From Hydractinia symbiolongicarpus (taxonomy: Eukaryota > Cnidaria > Hydrozoa > Anthoathecata > Hydractiniidae), in NCBI RefSeq assembly GCF_029227915.1, contig NC_079888.1, forward strand, positions 17,770,001 through 17,834,000: a stretch of 64,000 bases of DNA. Reading direction: 5' to 3'. The translations under genes and the position numbers were made by a program. Below, one piece after another: positions 56,001-64,000 of the stretch (the first letter of the stretch is position 1; each line of letters begins with the position of its first letter). The notes beneath the pieces are model-generated. The model saw only the letters and a program-made list of their open reading frames with translations, was not told the origin of the DNA and ran no database searches.

Positions 56001-58097
56001 CGTGCTGGCTTACATTCAGGGCTTGTTTTTGTCTCGGTTAGGCATACTGGTTCTGAACAATGAAAACATTAAACAATGCAAAACAAAAGATAAGATTGTA
56101 GAAACTGATTACCTGGTGTCTATATATTTAAAATTTTTGAAGGGGTTTATTTAAGCTCCTTAAAGTTTTCAACAATGTTGCTTATAAAAAGAAATGCAAA
56201 CAAAACTAAGATGGTAATTGGCAAACTCTGGACAGGGATTGTGTGCTCCATAACAAAACACAATTGTTTTTACAAGCTATACTTTTTCTTGCCATAAGAA
56301 GTGAAACTTTTTGAAATATGTATGACCCTATTTGCCATCCTTTCTGCTTGCAAGCTAGAAAGCTTTCTTCTAGAACAGGTTACTAATACTGCGATAGGGA
56401 GTGGGCAGATCAGTCTTTTGAATGGAAGTTTCAGATTTCATCTTTTATAGAAATTTATATTTTATAAAAAGTCTTGGTTGAATTGATTGGTTAGCCCATA
56501 CTAAGATGGGTAACGGACGTCTCATACCATGACGATGGTAGCACTTGTAACGATGATACATCTTTCACTTGTTTTCTGTTTACAGAGGAAAGCGATTTCA
56601 ATCATCCAACAAAAAGGCATTCAACCTGAAGATCCTAATGAAATTCCAGGTCGAAAGAAAGTCGTGAAGAATGTGATGGAAATTGAAAACAGAGTAGAAA
56701 AAGACCTAAATACTGGTGAGAAGATGTGTCTCTTTATATTATCTCTGCCTTACGTATAGAGAGGTTAAATTTTTCATAAAAAACTTTTTGGGGGAGGAAT
56801 TTTGAGATATGAGACAATTATTTTTACATTTAAAATAGCATCAAGTAAAACCCCTCTCATCCAACTGCTTGTCCTGTCTGACAATATTCCGATTCCTTGT
56901 TTTAAAAATCTGAGCATGCCATCTGAATGTCAACAATTTTCTTATAGATATCACAAATGGTGAAGAGAAGCCGAAGAAAAGAGAAGGTACTCTAAAAGGT
57001 GTCCTAGGTAGTTTGGATGTAAACTCAAAAGAAGGAAAAAAGATTTTGAATCAAACTTCGAGAAATGTTGGAGCGTTGAGATTGGTATAAAAGTTTATAT
57101 TTTTTATTTGTTTATTTTTGTTGTTTCTTATTCCTTGTCGTTTCATTGTTCATCAGTCCGTCTATTTTTCTTTGTGCGTGCGTGCGTCCGTGCGTGCGTG
57201 CGTTCGTCCGTTCGTTCGTCCGTGCGTTCGTTTTGTTTGTTCTTCATTATTTTGGTAACCTTTTCAGGCTGAAAATGAGCAAGAAGAGAAGTATTTTAAT
57301 TCCATGGTGAAGAAAGAAGCAATGGAAGAAAAAATGACACGTGTTCACGAAATAAAAGTCACGTGTTATTCATGCACAATCGTAAGTTTGTTTCTTGTAG
57401 CAGGGATCCAGCCCGATCCAGCCTAATCCAGCCTTCTTTTTTTTTCTTAAATTTCACTTTTTTTTGTTTTTTTTTCTTTTTTTCGTGTATATTGAATTTC
57501 TTCTTCTTTCTTAAACAGTCAGCTATAGTTCATCAGCCATATCTAAAGAAAAAAGTAAATTCACCAATGTCAGTATTTTAACTTTAAGAATGTCCGGGAT
57601 GTCATTGAATAGACACCCTGTCTACGCATCGTTAGCCGTGTCACCACATAAACTGAGAAGACTATTCAAATTATTTTTTTTGGAAACTAAATCTAAGTAA
57701 TAATATTTATTTATATTTTGCTTAATGGAATTATTGGCAATTTGCGTTTTTGAATGCGCTCTAAAGTACAATAATATTTCTATTATTTTCATTATTAAGT
57801 ATCACTTGTCTTATTTTTCTAGCCCTACATTTAACTCTCTTTAGCAGTAATTCTCCAGCCGCCAATCTCTTCCACCGAGCTGTATATATCGATCATGCTA
57901 AGTTCACTTTACCAACCTGTCACTTCACTTTTATTTTTTCAGTGCAATTACTTGGCTCAGTCACAAAGTCAGTTATGTAGAGAAGAGAAACATCCAGTCA
58001 CCAAAGTGAAACAATGCACAAAACGTTTCTTTAAATGTAAATCCTGTAAAACAAGATGTGAAACTTATAATACTATTCTCCCTAAAGAAAATTGCAG
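32064..58097 (+). CDS. MCM10: Replication initiation factor MCM10, last exon not found
   Basis: Exons: 32064-32307, 35672-35803, 36105-36506, 38065-38143, 39635-39813, 39974-40119, 40966-41099, 41431-41514, 42893-43134, 46833-46878, 54641-54714, 55472-55905, 56586-56715, 56948-57084, 57268-57381, 57943-58097. All are GT/AG and in phase (2732 nt, 910 aa so far; human is about 875). An in-frame TAA at 32055-32057 fixes the start. Exon 2 is the N-terminal coiled coil (AEIAALQAQIEKLKAVKK). Exons 4-7 form the OB-fold (GGIAVRSHPKL, DWVTIGVVVKK, VGFFLFGDTYKEHW). Exons 7-8 hold the CCCH zinc finger (C422-X10-C-X11-C-X2-H), then GSRMRMLRKDIDAGDVFYGG. The last three exons carry the C-terminal domain with EEKMTRVHEIKV and the RFFKCKSC zinc motif. 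MCM10 binds CMG helicase, polymerase alpha and ssDNA at origins. A terminal exon with a CxxCG...W zinc-ribbon end is expected beyond 58097. Introns hold copia, Penelope and a whole GPCR gene. Confidence 0.95.
32491..32538. repeat. GC-rich perfect hairpin, 17-bp arms
   Basis: Arm CGCACACCATCGCACGC (32491-32507) is the exact reverse complement of 32522-32538, with a 14-nt loop, in intron 1 of MCM10. Composition is strongly GC-rich against an AT-rich background. Confidence 0.9.
32686..33165. repeat. Tandem duplicate of a tRNA-like element with hairpin flanks
   Basis: Two copies start at about 32685 and 32957 (272 bp apart). Copy 1 has an A-box-like TAGTGTAGTGG (32810-32820) and a B-box-like GGATCGAATCC (32853-32863), so it is tRNA-derived. 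Each copy is bracketed by 16-bp inverted repeats: 32784-32799 with 32881-32896, and 33056-33071 with 33124-33139. Copy 2 has lost the middle of the tRNA-like part. It lies in MCM10 intron 1. Confidence 0.75.
33449..34565. mobile_element. Tc1/mariner-like non-autonomous element carrying a minisatellite
   Basis: The ends CAGTACAGTCCAGATGTA (from 33449) and its reverse complement (to 34565) form terminal inverted repeats of over 30 bp, differing by a 6-bp indel. Both ends abut TA dinucleotides (33447-33448, 34566-34567), as expected for TA target duplication by Tc1/mariner transposases. The 1,117-bp interior has no transposase and includes the 53-bp repeat array 2. Confidence 0.75.
33805..34187. 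repeat. 53-bp minisatellite, array 2 (about 7-8 units)
   Basis: CATTTCTAT (or a one-base variant) recurs at 33805, 33859, 33912, 33965, 34018, 34071 and 34124, with a partial unit at 34178. Units share TTTCGTTTTTAAACTTTTAA and ATGCGATCTAAAAAAA. It is the same unit as array 1 but much more homogeneous, and lies inside the TA-flanked element. Confidence 0.93.
34568..35671. other. Rest of MCM10 intron 1
   Basis: AT-rich. A hairpin built on GCCAGTGACA/TGTCACTGGC lies at about 34887-34921. Near 35550-35600 a GC-rich patch repeats TCGCACGCCTCT twice. No gene recognised. Confidence 0.45.
36995..37654 (+). mobile_element. Penelope-like retroelement fragment with GIY-YIG endonuclease
   Basis: The reading frame ending at 37476 gives FLRRVLRQHKIKC, TLRSTLSKPKDKI, CKGCDAVYIGETKRKFKQRV and PEIWFPALQKK, the C-terminal GIY-YIG endonuclease block of Penelope-like elements (here VYIG). 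The reverse transcriptase is absent. A perfect 35-bp inverted repeat brackets the fragment (36995-37029 and 37620-37654). Downstream of the stop, 37574-37607 resembles a decayed hammerhead ribozyme, which Penelope elements are known to carry. It lies in MCM10 intron 3. Confidence 0.85.
37574..37607 (+). ncRNA. Degenerate hammerhead-ribozyme-like motif
   Basis: CCGATGA is followed by a hairpin (GGGAGA / TCTCCC around AGGA) and then AAAACGTC. The canonical order is CUGANGA, stem II, GAAAC. Two core positions differ (U to C, G to A), so this copy is probably inactive. The link to the adjacent GIY-YIG fragment supports the reading. Confidence 0.45.
38144..39634. other. MCM10 intron, nothing recognised
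   Basis: AT-rich intron with poly-T and TA runs (about 38640-38660). The short ORFs have no family signature. Confidence 0.45.
41515..42892. other. MCM10 intron, nothing recognised
   Basis: AT-rich intron between the zinc-finger exon and the following exon. No repeat or ORF of note. Confidence 0.45.
43640..46371 (-). mobile_element. Ty1/copia-type retrotransposon pol, degraded
   Basis: On the minus strand in gag-pol order: an H-C-C zinc-finger-like start (ELEHSCQICLKYKSQ), an integrase core with VALDRKEW, FLVDNGREF and SNGLLERHN (the three acidic positions still present), the linker SLYVRVHPC-type region (45149-45409), reverse transcriptase (TKARLVAQGFEE, CIYGLVDASRCWYL) and an RNase H-like end (YNDASFANLRNRGSQGGYII). 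Several stops and frameshifts break the frame. I did not find LTRs. It is inserted antisense in an MCM10 intron (43135-46832). Confidence 0.88.
46622..46688 (-). repeat. tRNA-derived sequence (SINE head or tRNA pseudogene)
   Basis: On the minus strand it reads with an A-box TAGCTCAGTCG and a B-box-like GTGGATTCGTTCACCAC. The B-box departs from consensus and the acceptor stem is poor, so I do not call a functional tRNA. Confidence 0.5.
46889..48260. other. MCM10 intron, nothing recognised
   Basis: AT-rich, without gene or clear repeat; it precedes the short TTTATCACTTGTGAG tandem array. Confidence 0.4.
48268..48330. repeat. Four tandem copies of a ~16-bp unit
   Basis: TTTATCACTTGTGAG(T) repeats in direct succession inside the large MCM10 intron. 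Confidence 0.85.
48501..48700 (+). mobile_element. 3' end of the same LINE family as at 24664-25760
   Basis: The segment from TAGAGACTTAATAGTTCCTG to the end matches, in opposite orientation, the LINE 3' region near 24664-24870, including CGTCCAACCCATGCTAG and AACGGACGT. It keeps only the C-terminal codons and 3' UTR, and its ATG tail is reduced to a few degenerate repeats. Confidence 0.85.
49465..50665 (+). CDS. Rhodopsin-like (class A) GPCR nested in an MCM10 intron
   Basis: Two exons, 49465-49654 and 49938-50665; the phase-1 GT/AG junction is in frame and gives 305 aa with a very short N-terminus and no signal peptide. Seven hydrophobic segments are visible. TM1 has the GN...W pattern (WCGNLVLW). 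TM3 starts with the expected Cys (SCMHIRF), which can pair with Cys in the second extracellular loop (PRSVCIEK). TM3 ends in SLVRYLDI, so the DRY Asp is Val. TM6 has YWMPYGI (W-x-P kept). TM7 reads TLPTVYYAM, so the NPxxY Asn is Leu. TM2 shows no LxxxD Asp. It is an orphan receptor; the ligand cannot be inferred. It lies in the 46879-54640 intron in the same orientation as MCM10. An AATAAA at 50661-50666 overlaps the stop codon; another lies near 51172. Confidence 0.85.
50666..51990. other. GPCR 3' flank within the MCM10 intron
   Basis: Very AT-rich. The GPCR transcript could end at AATAAA near 51172 or near 51481. No other gene recognised. Confidence 0.45.
51991..52103. mobile_element. Short GC-rich inverted-repeat element (MITE candidate)
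   Basis: 113 bp running from CAGGCCCGGTCGG to CCGATCGGGCCTG, with about 15-bp imperfect terminal inverted repeats. CAG...CTG ends recall hAT elements, but I see no clean 8-bp target duplication (only a shifted TTATT on both sides). CpG-rich in an AT-rich intron. Confidence 0.6.
52215..52985. mobile_element. Inverted-repeat element with 87-bp tandem 3' units
   Basis: ATGATACACGA...ATTAATCGAATTCG at the left (about 52217-52250) is matched in inverse orientation by the unit GATTAATTGTTCGTGTATCAT at the right. That right unit is tandemly repeated with exact 87-bp spacing (landmarks at 52696, 52783, 52870, 52957). Because 87 is divisible by 3, reading frames stay open and give spurious ORFs. A 16-bp palindrome TTTCGATTAATCGAAA lies near 52356. 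Confidence 0.65.
53281..53386. repeat. (CACT)n microsatellite
   Basis: About 25 tetranucleotide repeats with few interruptions, in the large MCM10 intron. Confidence 0.95.
53390..54630. other. End of the large MCM10 intron, nothing recognised
   Basis: AT-rich sequence up to the polypyrimidine tract of the exon at 54641. GTTCGAATTAACGGA occurs twice (about 54394 and 54473). Confidence 0.4.
56490..56537 (+). repeat. Short relic of the LINE 3' end
   Basis: CCCATACTAAGATGGGTAAC followed by GGACGT and a short CATGACGATGG tail resembles the LINE 3' terminus at 24664-24720. It is only about 48 bp, so the assignment is tentative. Confidence 0.45.
57176..57234. repeat. (CGTG/CGTT)n microsatellite
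   Basis: Mixed CGTG, CGTC and CGTT tetranucleotides in the MCM10 intron just before the exon at 57268. Confidence 0.85.
57519..57581 (+). other. Possible alternative terminal exon of MCM10
   Basis: A strong pyrimidine tract and CAG acceptor precede a stretch that, spliced in phase 0 from the exon ending at 57381, encodes 20 residues and then TAA at 57579-57581. Its use would remove the C-terminal zinc motif. No transcript evidence is available. Confidence 0.25.
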
Positions 58098-59722
58098 GTG
58101 AGTTCTCAAGTTTTTTATAAGAACTTTTATAAACGGTCGTTGGCGTCAAAATGAAACTTTGTCGTATTTAGTTATTTCATTAATACATTTTTGTCAATAA
58201 AATTTGTCAGAAGGATAATGACATCCTTGACCAAAATTATGAATATTAATTTTTTTTGCAAAATAATCACAAACAGCAACGATAAAAAGTTTTTTGTCAA
58301 GTCTTAATTTTTAGTTAGTCGAACTGTGGACAGACCAACTGTGGATAAATTAATTTTAGTCCAAATTATTTTCCAGGGAATAAAGTTATCCATAAGAATT
58401 TAAAATCAAGTTTCGTGTTCAACTATGCTTCGTTATGCTCTGACAAAAAATCTCGGAAATATTTTTCTTTTCGCAATCTCCCTTTTAAATGTTTGCGTTA
58501 TAAATAACATGATGTATTGCAAAGACTAACTTTTTGGATTTCTGACAAAATTCCATAAACCAGACAGCGGCATGACCTCTCGCTAAAAGATTTTTAGAAC
58601 GTTCTTGTTGCTGGGTTATCAATGTCATCAAAAAACCTCAAAATCTCTTTACCTGTTCTTCGAAACTACGTGATCCTAACCATTAATTCGATCATCGTTA
58701 CAAGTGTCTGCACAATTGTAGCAACGGCTAATCAAATCTCAAAAAAATTGTACATTGACAGGTCATTGCTGATGTCATCAAAATTTTTAAATCACATTTT
58801 TATTGGTCATCTGCTAAACTAGAATTTTCCACGGGCCTTACAACAAAAATTTAAAGAATCACAATTGAAAATTTGATTGAATTTGTCATATTTTTATTTT
58901 TCATATTTCAACTGTAACGATTTTTATTGCTCACTTTAATAATTTTTTTCATATGTGTAAAATATTTGACTCATTTGAAACATCTCTTCTATTTACTTTC
59001 ACCTGTAACTCCTCCCTTCCCGTCTATTCGATGTTCTAGACATTGCGTCATTAGCAGCCTGACTAGGTTTTCTTGAAATTTTTTTAAATCAATAAAAACA
59101 ATTTAAAGCGCATATTTTTACTGACCTCTATTTTGTCCTCTCTTGCGTCACTTAAATATAATGTATTTTTAATTGATGTTTTGTGTATGAGAAATTGAAT
59201 GTTGACGTTATGTTGCTGCTCTTTCACAGCGGTATTTGTTTTCCTTCTCAAATTAAACGAAGTAGCTGATACATTTACATAACTACTCACAAAAATGTAT
59301 CCCGATATTTGTCATCATAATCTTTTTTATCTTTTTTATAAGCAGGATTTATTAATCGTCAGGCGAGTTTATACTGCTGTGAGACTTTAACCCCACCCTC
59401 CCCCCAAACCTTCATTTGTGTTCAGGGGGTATCCTAAGAAATTTTTTATGGGAAATTATTTCCACAATTTTTTGAATTCTTCACATGAAACGAAATCCTT
59501 ATCATCTTAGTCGATTACATCTGCTTGTAATCCCTCAGTTTATACGTGATTAGGAAATAATCTATGACTCTTTATTAGTCAGAGATTGATGATTCGTTTA
59601 ATCTGTCTGAGAGCACACGTGTTTAATTCGAAATTGTTTACAGAACACGCTATTGTCATGTGATGTAAATAGTGATTGTTTAGCTTGCATTTAGTCGTTC
59701 TTTCACCAACCATTTACATTTT
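58098..59722. other. Downstream of the last MCM10 exon, nothing recognised
   Basis: The missing MCM10 terminal exon would be expected somewhere after 58098. I looked for an acceptor followed by a CxxCG...W pattern and found none that fits. AT-rich sequence otherwise. Confidence 0.45.
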
Positions 59723-60158
59723 TTAAAGGTTACCTCCCGTGAAAAATCAAGTTGAGCTCATATGAAAGAGCTTGAAATGTTGTGTAGGAATTTGAATATT
59801 TTTTTTAAAATCCTTGATTGGTTCTTTAGAATTTGGACTAAGAAGATTAACTAATTATGCATGATGTAATGAGTATGGTCTGCAAGAGAGTTAATTTAAC
59901 ATTTTTGAAAAGCCATATAGAGTTAAAAATATTTTCTGTCCGTTCACTTTGACGGGTTTTGAACATTTTACATAATTTTTTTTATTTAGTTACCATAATT
60001 TTACTCATGACGTCACAATTTCGCATAATTATCGCTACTTTTAAGACAAATATCTCGAGAACGGATAAAGATTTTTGAAAAAATAAAAAGATTTCTAGAC
60101 AACTTACGAAGATCTTTCATATGAGCTCAACTTGATTTTCGCGAGAGCTAACCTTTAA
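59723..60158. mobile_element. TTAA-flanked inverted-repeat element (piggyBac-like MITE candidate)
   Basis: Starts TTAAAGGTTAC and ends TAACCTTTAA. The terminal inverted repeats extend for about 45 bp and share ATCAAGTTGAGCTCATATGA. TTAA at both ends is the target preferred by piggyBac transposases. The 436-bp element has no transposase. Confidence 0.75.
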
Positions 60159-60311
60159 CATATTCACAGGGCAATTTTTTCTGATGATTAGTCAACTTTA
60201 CGAACTTCGCCTAGCCCGTGTAATCCTAGAACCAAGTTGCTAATCGAAGCTATTTTTAGTTTTTTAGGAATTTTCTTTAGTTTATAATCTACTAAACAGA
60301 AGAACATTCCT

Positions 60312-60510
60312 AAACGACCGACTCAAGTCGTTTTATTTCCAAACGACCGACTCAAGTCGTTTTATTTCTAAACGACCGACTTAGTCGTTTATTTCCAAAC
60401 GACCGACTCAAGTCATTTTATTTCTAAACGACTAACTCAAGCCGTGTTATTTTTAAACGACCGACTTAAGTCGTTTTATTTTTAAACGACCGACTCAAGT
60501 CGCTTTATTG
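60312..60510. repeat. 29-bp palindromic minisatellite, 7 units
   Basis: Units begin at 60312, 60341, 60370, 60397, 60426, 60455 and 60484. Each contains AAACGACCGACT...AGTCGTTT, so every unit is itself an imperfect palindrome, separated by TTATTTC/TTATTTT. There are no unique spacers. Confidence 0.93.
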
Positions 60511-61554
60511 CGGGTGATGGAAACGCTACATTGGCCTTTGGAGTTGACTATAAACCTGTCGAAACACAATTTTTTCTGAGTATTTCAGCAAGAAAAAGTC
60601 CTGGAATCTCATTATTTTGCGTTTTAATTTTGTGGACCTTGTGTAACAAATTAACAGTTTTTTCTGTCGTACAGAAAATGTTTTTAAATCTCTTCTTTCA
60701 ACGTCACAATACTTGAAATAGTGTCGAATTTAGTGATTGCAAAACCTGGGTCGTTTACATTTGTACTGTCCGAATTTTGGAACTGTCCGGATTATTCTGT
60801 TTAATTTCGCTTTTTGGGTTGAAGTAGCAACTTCGATGTCTGTCTGTCGACGTAGTGTTGCTGTCAGTTACTGCGACTCGATGTGTAACTGTAGAATTAC
60901 TGTCGACGTCAATAACTTCATACTGAAAGTATTATTTGCTTCAACACTCCACCACTTGTCGTTTTTAAGGTTTTTAGAAATGCTTGACAAAGTAAATGCG
61001 ATCTTGGGACATTGCCAACACATGTCGAAAGCAATGACGACATCAACGATAACATTGATTAGTTGAGACATTGATTTCCGTTATAATGTTATCTCTCGTA
61101 TCTAATCTCATTGCAGTAAACTAGCTATAATGAATTCATAAGTCAGCCATTGTTACTAATGTCGAGTCACTCACATATTGTGTCACTTCTGCATTGTGTC
61201 GGTAATTCCATCATACAGACGATGTATATGTTTAATTAACTCCAGCGTGTGAAAATTTTAAAAACATTTCAATTCTCTGATACATCGGTTTAATACAGGT
61301 TTTAATTTGGCAATTTAAACTGACCATATTATTTTTAGGGAATATAAGCGTGTCCGGAATTTTATAGGTGGAGTTCAGGCCAATGATTATATTTTCTCGA
61401 TAATTCAACTTGGCTCGCTTTTTTATTGAGAACATGCCATCGATTGTGACCACAAGGCTGCATACCTATGCGTACCTATACCTATGCACCGTGGACGAAC
61501 TGTCTAAAGTTTTTTAAAACCTTGGAGGCGCAAAAAATAATAATAAATACTATA
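60511..61554. other. Intergenic or intron, nothing recognised
   Basis: Slightly less AT-rich, with small ORFs lacking any family motif. No RNA gene seen. Confidence 0.4.
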
Positions 61555-61805
61555 TATTATAAAAATACTATATACTATGCCATCAGATTATACTACAACA
61601 GGTACTATGTAAGATATTATATACTATAGAGGATATACACCATGGAAGATACTATATACTATGACAGATACTATATACTTTTGAAAATCCTATATGATAT
61701 GAAAGATACTATGTACTATGGAAAATCCTATATGATGTGAAAGATACTATATACTATGAATGATTCTATAAATTAATGGAAGATACTATATCCTATCGAA
61801 GTTAC
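61555..61805. repeat. Degenerate ATACTATATACTATG-type repeat
   Basis: Irregular tandem copies of GATACTATATACTATG-like units with variable spacing of about 20-35 bp. Confidence 0.75.
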
Positions 61806-62815
61806 TATGAAATGTATTCCTATGGACTCATTGTTTTAATGTTAGATTTCAAATCACGAAGAATCTTATAACAACTTTGTCTATTTGTGTTTGTGAAGAA
61901 GGTGATATGTCATAACTCCTGGAAGGTACTCGAAGGTGACATGTCATAACTGAAACTCCTGAAAGGTACTCTATTGAAAAGTACGGTGCCGAAGATACCA
62001 ACTGATTTAATTCGTTTGTGTTTTTCTGATGTCACTTTCATAGTAGAGTGTATCAATATATCAGCAATACGACATGTTGTCGATAGTTTCAATCATGTTT
62101 ATGATGTCAAAACAAGTAAATATATTTATATCAGAAAACTATACATTTTTGCGCCTATTTGAAGATGACCGAAGATGAATGGTATTATTTACAGTTTTTT
62201 GTTTTGGCTCACTTTTAGAGTTACTTAAGTAGATTTGCCGTATTAATCGTTTTTACTCTAAGGGGGAGAGTGAGACGATATCATTCTTTTTATTATCAAC
62301 TGTACGATGGAGAGTTTAACTTTAATTAAAGCATGGTGTTCATCTATACTTTTCACTCAACGATGGAGAGCAGAATTGCACGCTGTATTGCCACAATCTT
62401 GTGTCAGGTGTTTGGTTTCGTTATTTGAGTGTCACCAGTTACTACATTCATTGCATTAAAGAACCTTGTCACGGCTTATTTCTTGTCATGAAGAATGATG
62501 TGACATTGACATTTTGTTGTCCAAATAAAACGTGGGAAATAATATACAGTTCTTTCCTACCCTTTTCTCCTTTTCCTTCATCGTCTCGACAGTTAACCTC
62601 CTTAATATTTTTTTCTTACATTTTTTAATTTTTCCTGATAAATAGTTGTGGTTTTTCGGACCAGCTTGTGAAGTCAGGGAGTTCTGGGTAAATTCTTAGA
62701 TAGTCCGCGAGACTGCTTTGTAATGGCTTTTTCAATAAAGTGAAAAAGAAAAAATAATAATCATAAAAAGGCAATCTTCAACGAAGGATGGCGTTTACAT
62801 TGGTTAACAAGTAAA
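61806..62815. other. Nothing recognised
   Basis: AT-rich sequence with a short duplication (GGTGACATGTCATAACT-like, about 61900-61950). No gene. Confidence 0.4.
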
Positions 62816-62816
62816 C

Positions 62817-62912
62817 ACCCTACTCTACCCCATCTCTACGCCCTACTCTACCCCCATCTCTACACCCTACTCTACCCCCATCTCTACACCCTACTCTACC
62901 CCCATCTCTAGC
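62817..62912. repeat. ~26-bp pyrimidine-rich tandem repeat, about 4 units
   Basis: The unit CCCTACTCTACCCCCATCTC followed by TACAC repeats almost perfectly, giving a strand-asymmetric C/T-rich block. Confidence 0.9.
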
Positions 62913-64000
62913 TATGAGTATACAGAAAACATTAACTTTGGAAAATATTCTCTCAAAAGTCAGAATTTTAATTCTTCACGAAGCTTGTCTCGATTGCCTT
63001 TACCTGTCTTCCACAAACTTCATATTTCTTTGTTCTGCACATACGTGCTTTAGATTTTTCTCATGTATCACAAGCAACATGGCTTCATTATAATGAACAT
63101 CATAGAGAGGAGAATGTCCCCTTTTCCCATTCAATCATTTTCTAAGAAATTGTAATCATCAGCGTAAATCCTCATCATAACGACTGGAATAACAAGAAAA
63201 TCAACTTTTTGCCTCGCCTATCCTAACTCATTATTAAGGGATTTACACCAAAGGTTTAATAATGATCATTTCTTAGATGAACTATATACAAAACATTTAT
63301 TCTTTGTGAATCTGTCTATGTCTACAATAGTATTTTCCGTAATCTGGAATATAATTGTAGTGCTTCAGTTTTTCCGTACACAACAATGGTGGGCTAGTTT
63401 TTTAGATTAACATGCGTGGCCTGGCTCACCATAAAAAAATTACCACCCTCCATGTTATTCAAGGAGACATTTTTTAATTAGCGATACATAGCGATCGATG
63501 GGTTGGCTAACTGACAAGATTGTGCGCACGCGCGTTAATATATCCTCAGCTATTTCGCGCATGCGTATGAGAGGTGTGAAGCAACAGCGTGTGTGAGCAT
63601 TTCAACAGGTGCTATCAAACACAATGTAGCAATAGTTGATTTCAATACAAACCAATCTTATCAATGACGTCATCTGATTGTTTTATTATGCAAAATACTC
63701 AATAAAAATTACGTATTGATTAATTTGGAACAAGCTTGTGTAAGGGAATGTCGATTGCATTTTATTGGGTGTATGCGAATAGACTCTCTAGCTCGATTGT
63801 TGACAGCCAACAAACGACTTGAAAAAAAACATTTTTTTTATCATGTTTTTAAAATTGTTCTCCAATAAATATTTAATTTTTTACATCTTGCTTTCGTATT
63901 TTACTTGTTATGTAACATGTATTTTTTATATGAAAAATTGTACAAAAAAAGGATTAGAAAGATATAAGCAAAAGTGTTGTTACCGTTATTATAAACAATA
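62913..64000. other. Window end, nothing recognised
   Basis: AT-rich with one GC/CpG-richer patch of alternating purine-pyrimidine character (about 63520-63570). No gene or repeat identified. Confidence 0.4.

Noticed and set aside
60312-60510. CRISPR-like array of 29-bp palindromic repeats
   Set aside because: Units are directly adjacent with only a constant short TTATTT link and no unique spacers, and the context is animal DNA. It is a minisatellite.
60717-60760. Possible last exon of MCM10 (TTTAG acceptor followed by DCKTW)
   Set aside because: There is no CxxCG pair before the Trp and the rest does not resemble the MCM10 C-terminus.
60737-61066. 109-aa ORF downstream of MCM10
   Set aside because: No family signature or splice context; its length is within chance expectation here.
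62401-62628. Possible last exon of MCM10 (a CC...W.E pattern near 62516)
   Set aside because: The CxxCG spacing of the family is absent and no acceptor in the needed phase is convincing.

Overview
The window is eukaryotic, AT-rich metazoan DNA: short exons, GT-AG introns, dense microsatellites and many degraded transposons. The gene set (an ADAMTS9/20/GON-1-type protease, a CENP-F-type protein, DDX55, MCM10, a rhodopsin-like GPCR) together with Penelope, copia, LINE and tRNA-derived SINE relics fits a marine invertebrate. A cnidarian is my best guess, from general character only. Nothing here is prokaryotic.

Layout. (1) About 406-13636, + strand: 22 exons of an ADAMTS9/20/GON-1-type gene, 5' end missing, with the zinc-protease active site, disintegrin/cysteine-rich/spacer modules, 15 thrombospondin repeats and a C-terminal GON domain. 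(2) 16401-20160, +: a four-exon coiled-coil gene whose first ~60 residues are clearly CENP-F-like, but which encodes only 826 aa. (3) 21179-27439, -: two-exon DDX55/Spb4 RNA helicase gene, convergent with (2). Its single 4.5-kb intron holds a (CAT)n tract of 415 triplets that forms the tail of a dead LINE, a tRNA-derived SINE and an inverted-repeat element. (4) 32064-58097, +: 16 phase-consistent exons of the replication factor MCM10, divergent from DDX55. The expected last exon was not found. (5) 49465-50665, +: a two-exon class-A-like GPCR nested inside an MCM10 intron. (6) 58098-64000: no gene recognised; repeats and a TTAA-flanked inverted-repeat element.

The gene models were built by hand: I matched ORFs to families and required every exon junction to keep GT/AG and codon phase. 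All chains close in frame (ADAMTS 4677 nt, CENP-F-like 2481 nt, DDX55 1779 nt, GPCR 918 nt, MCM10 2732 nt so far). CENP-F (mitosis/kinetochore), MCM10 (replication initiation) and DDX55 (60S ribosome biogenesis) are all proliferation-type genes, but nothing shows that they are co-regulated.

The more unusual features are: a nested GPCR lacking the usual TM2 Asp, DRY Asp and NPxxY Asn; a CENP-F-type protein about a quarter of the vertebrate length; a Penelope GIY-YIG relic bracketed by a perfect 35-bp inverted repeat next to a hammerhead-ribozyme-like motif; one 53-bp minisatellite unit in two arrays on either side of MCM10 exon 1; and a tandem tRNA-like element whose flanking hairpin has changed in a compensatory way.
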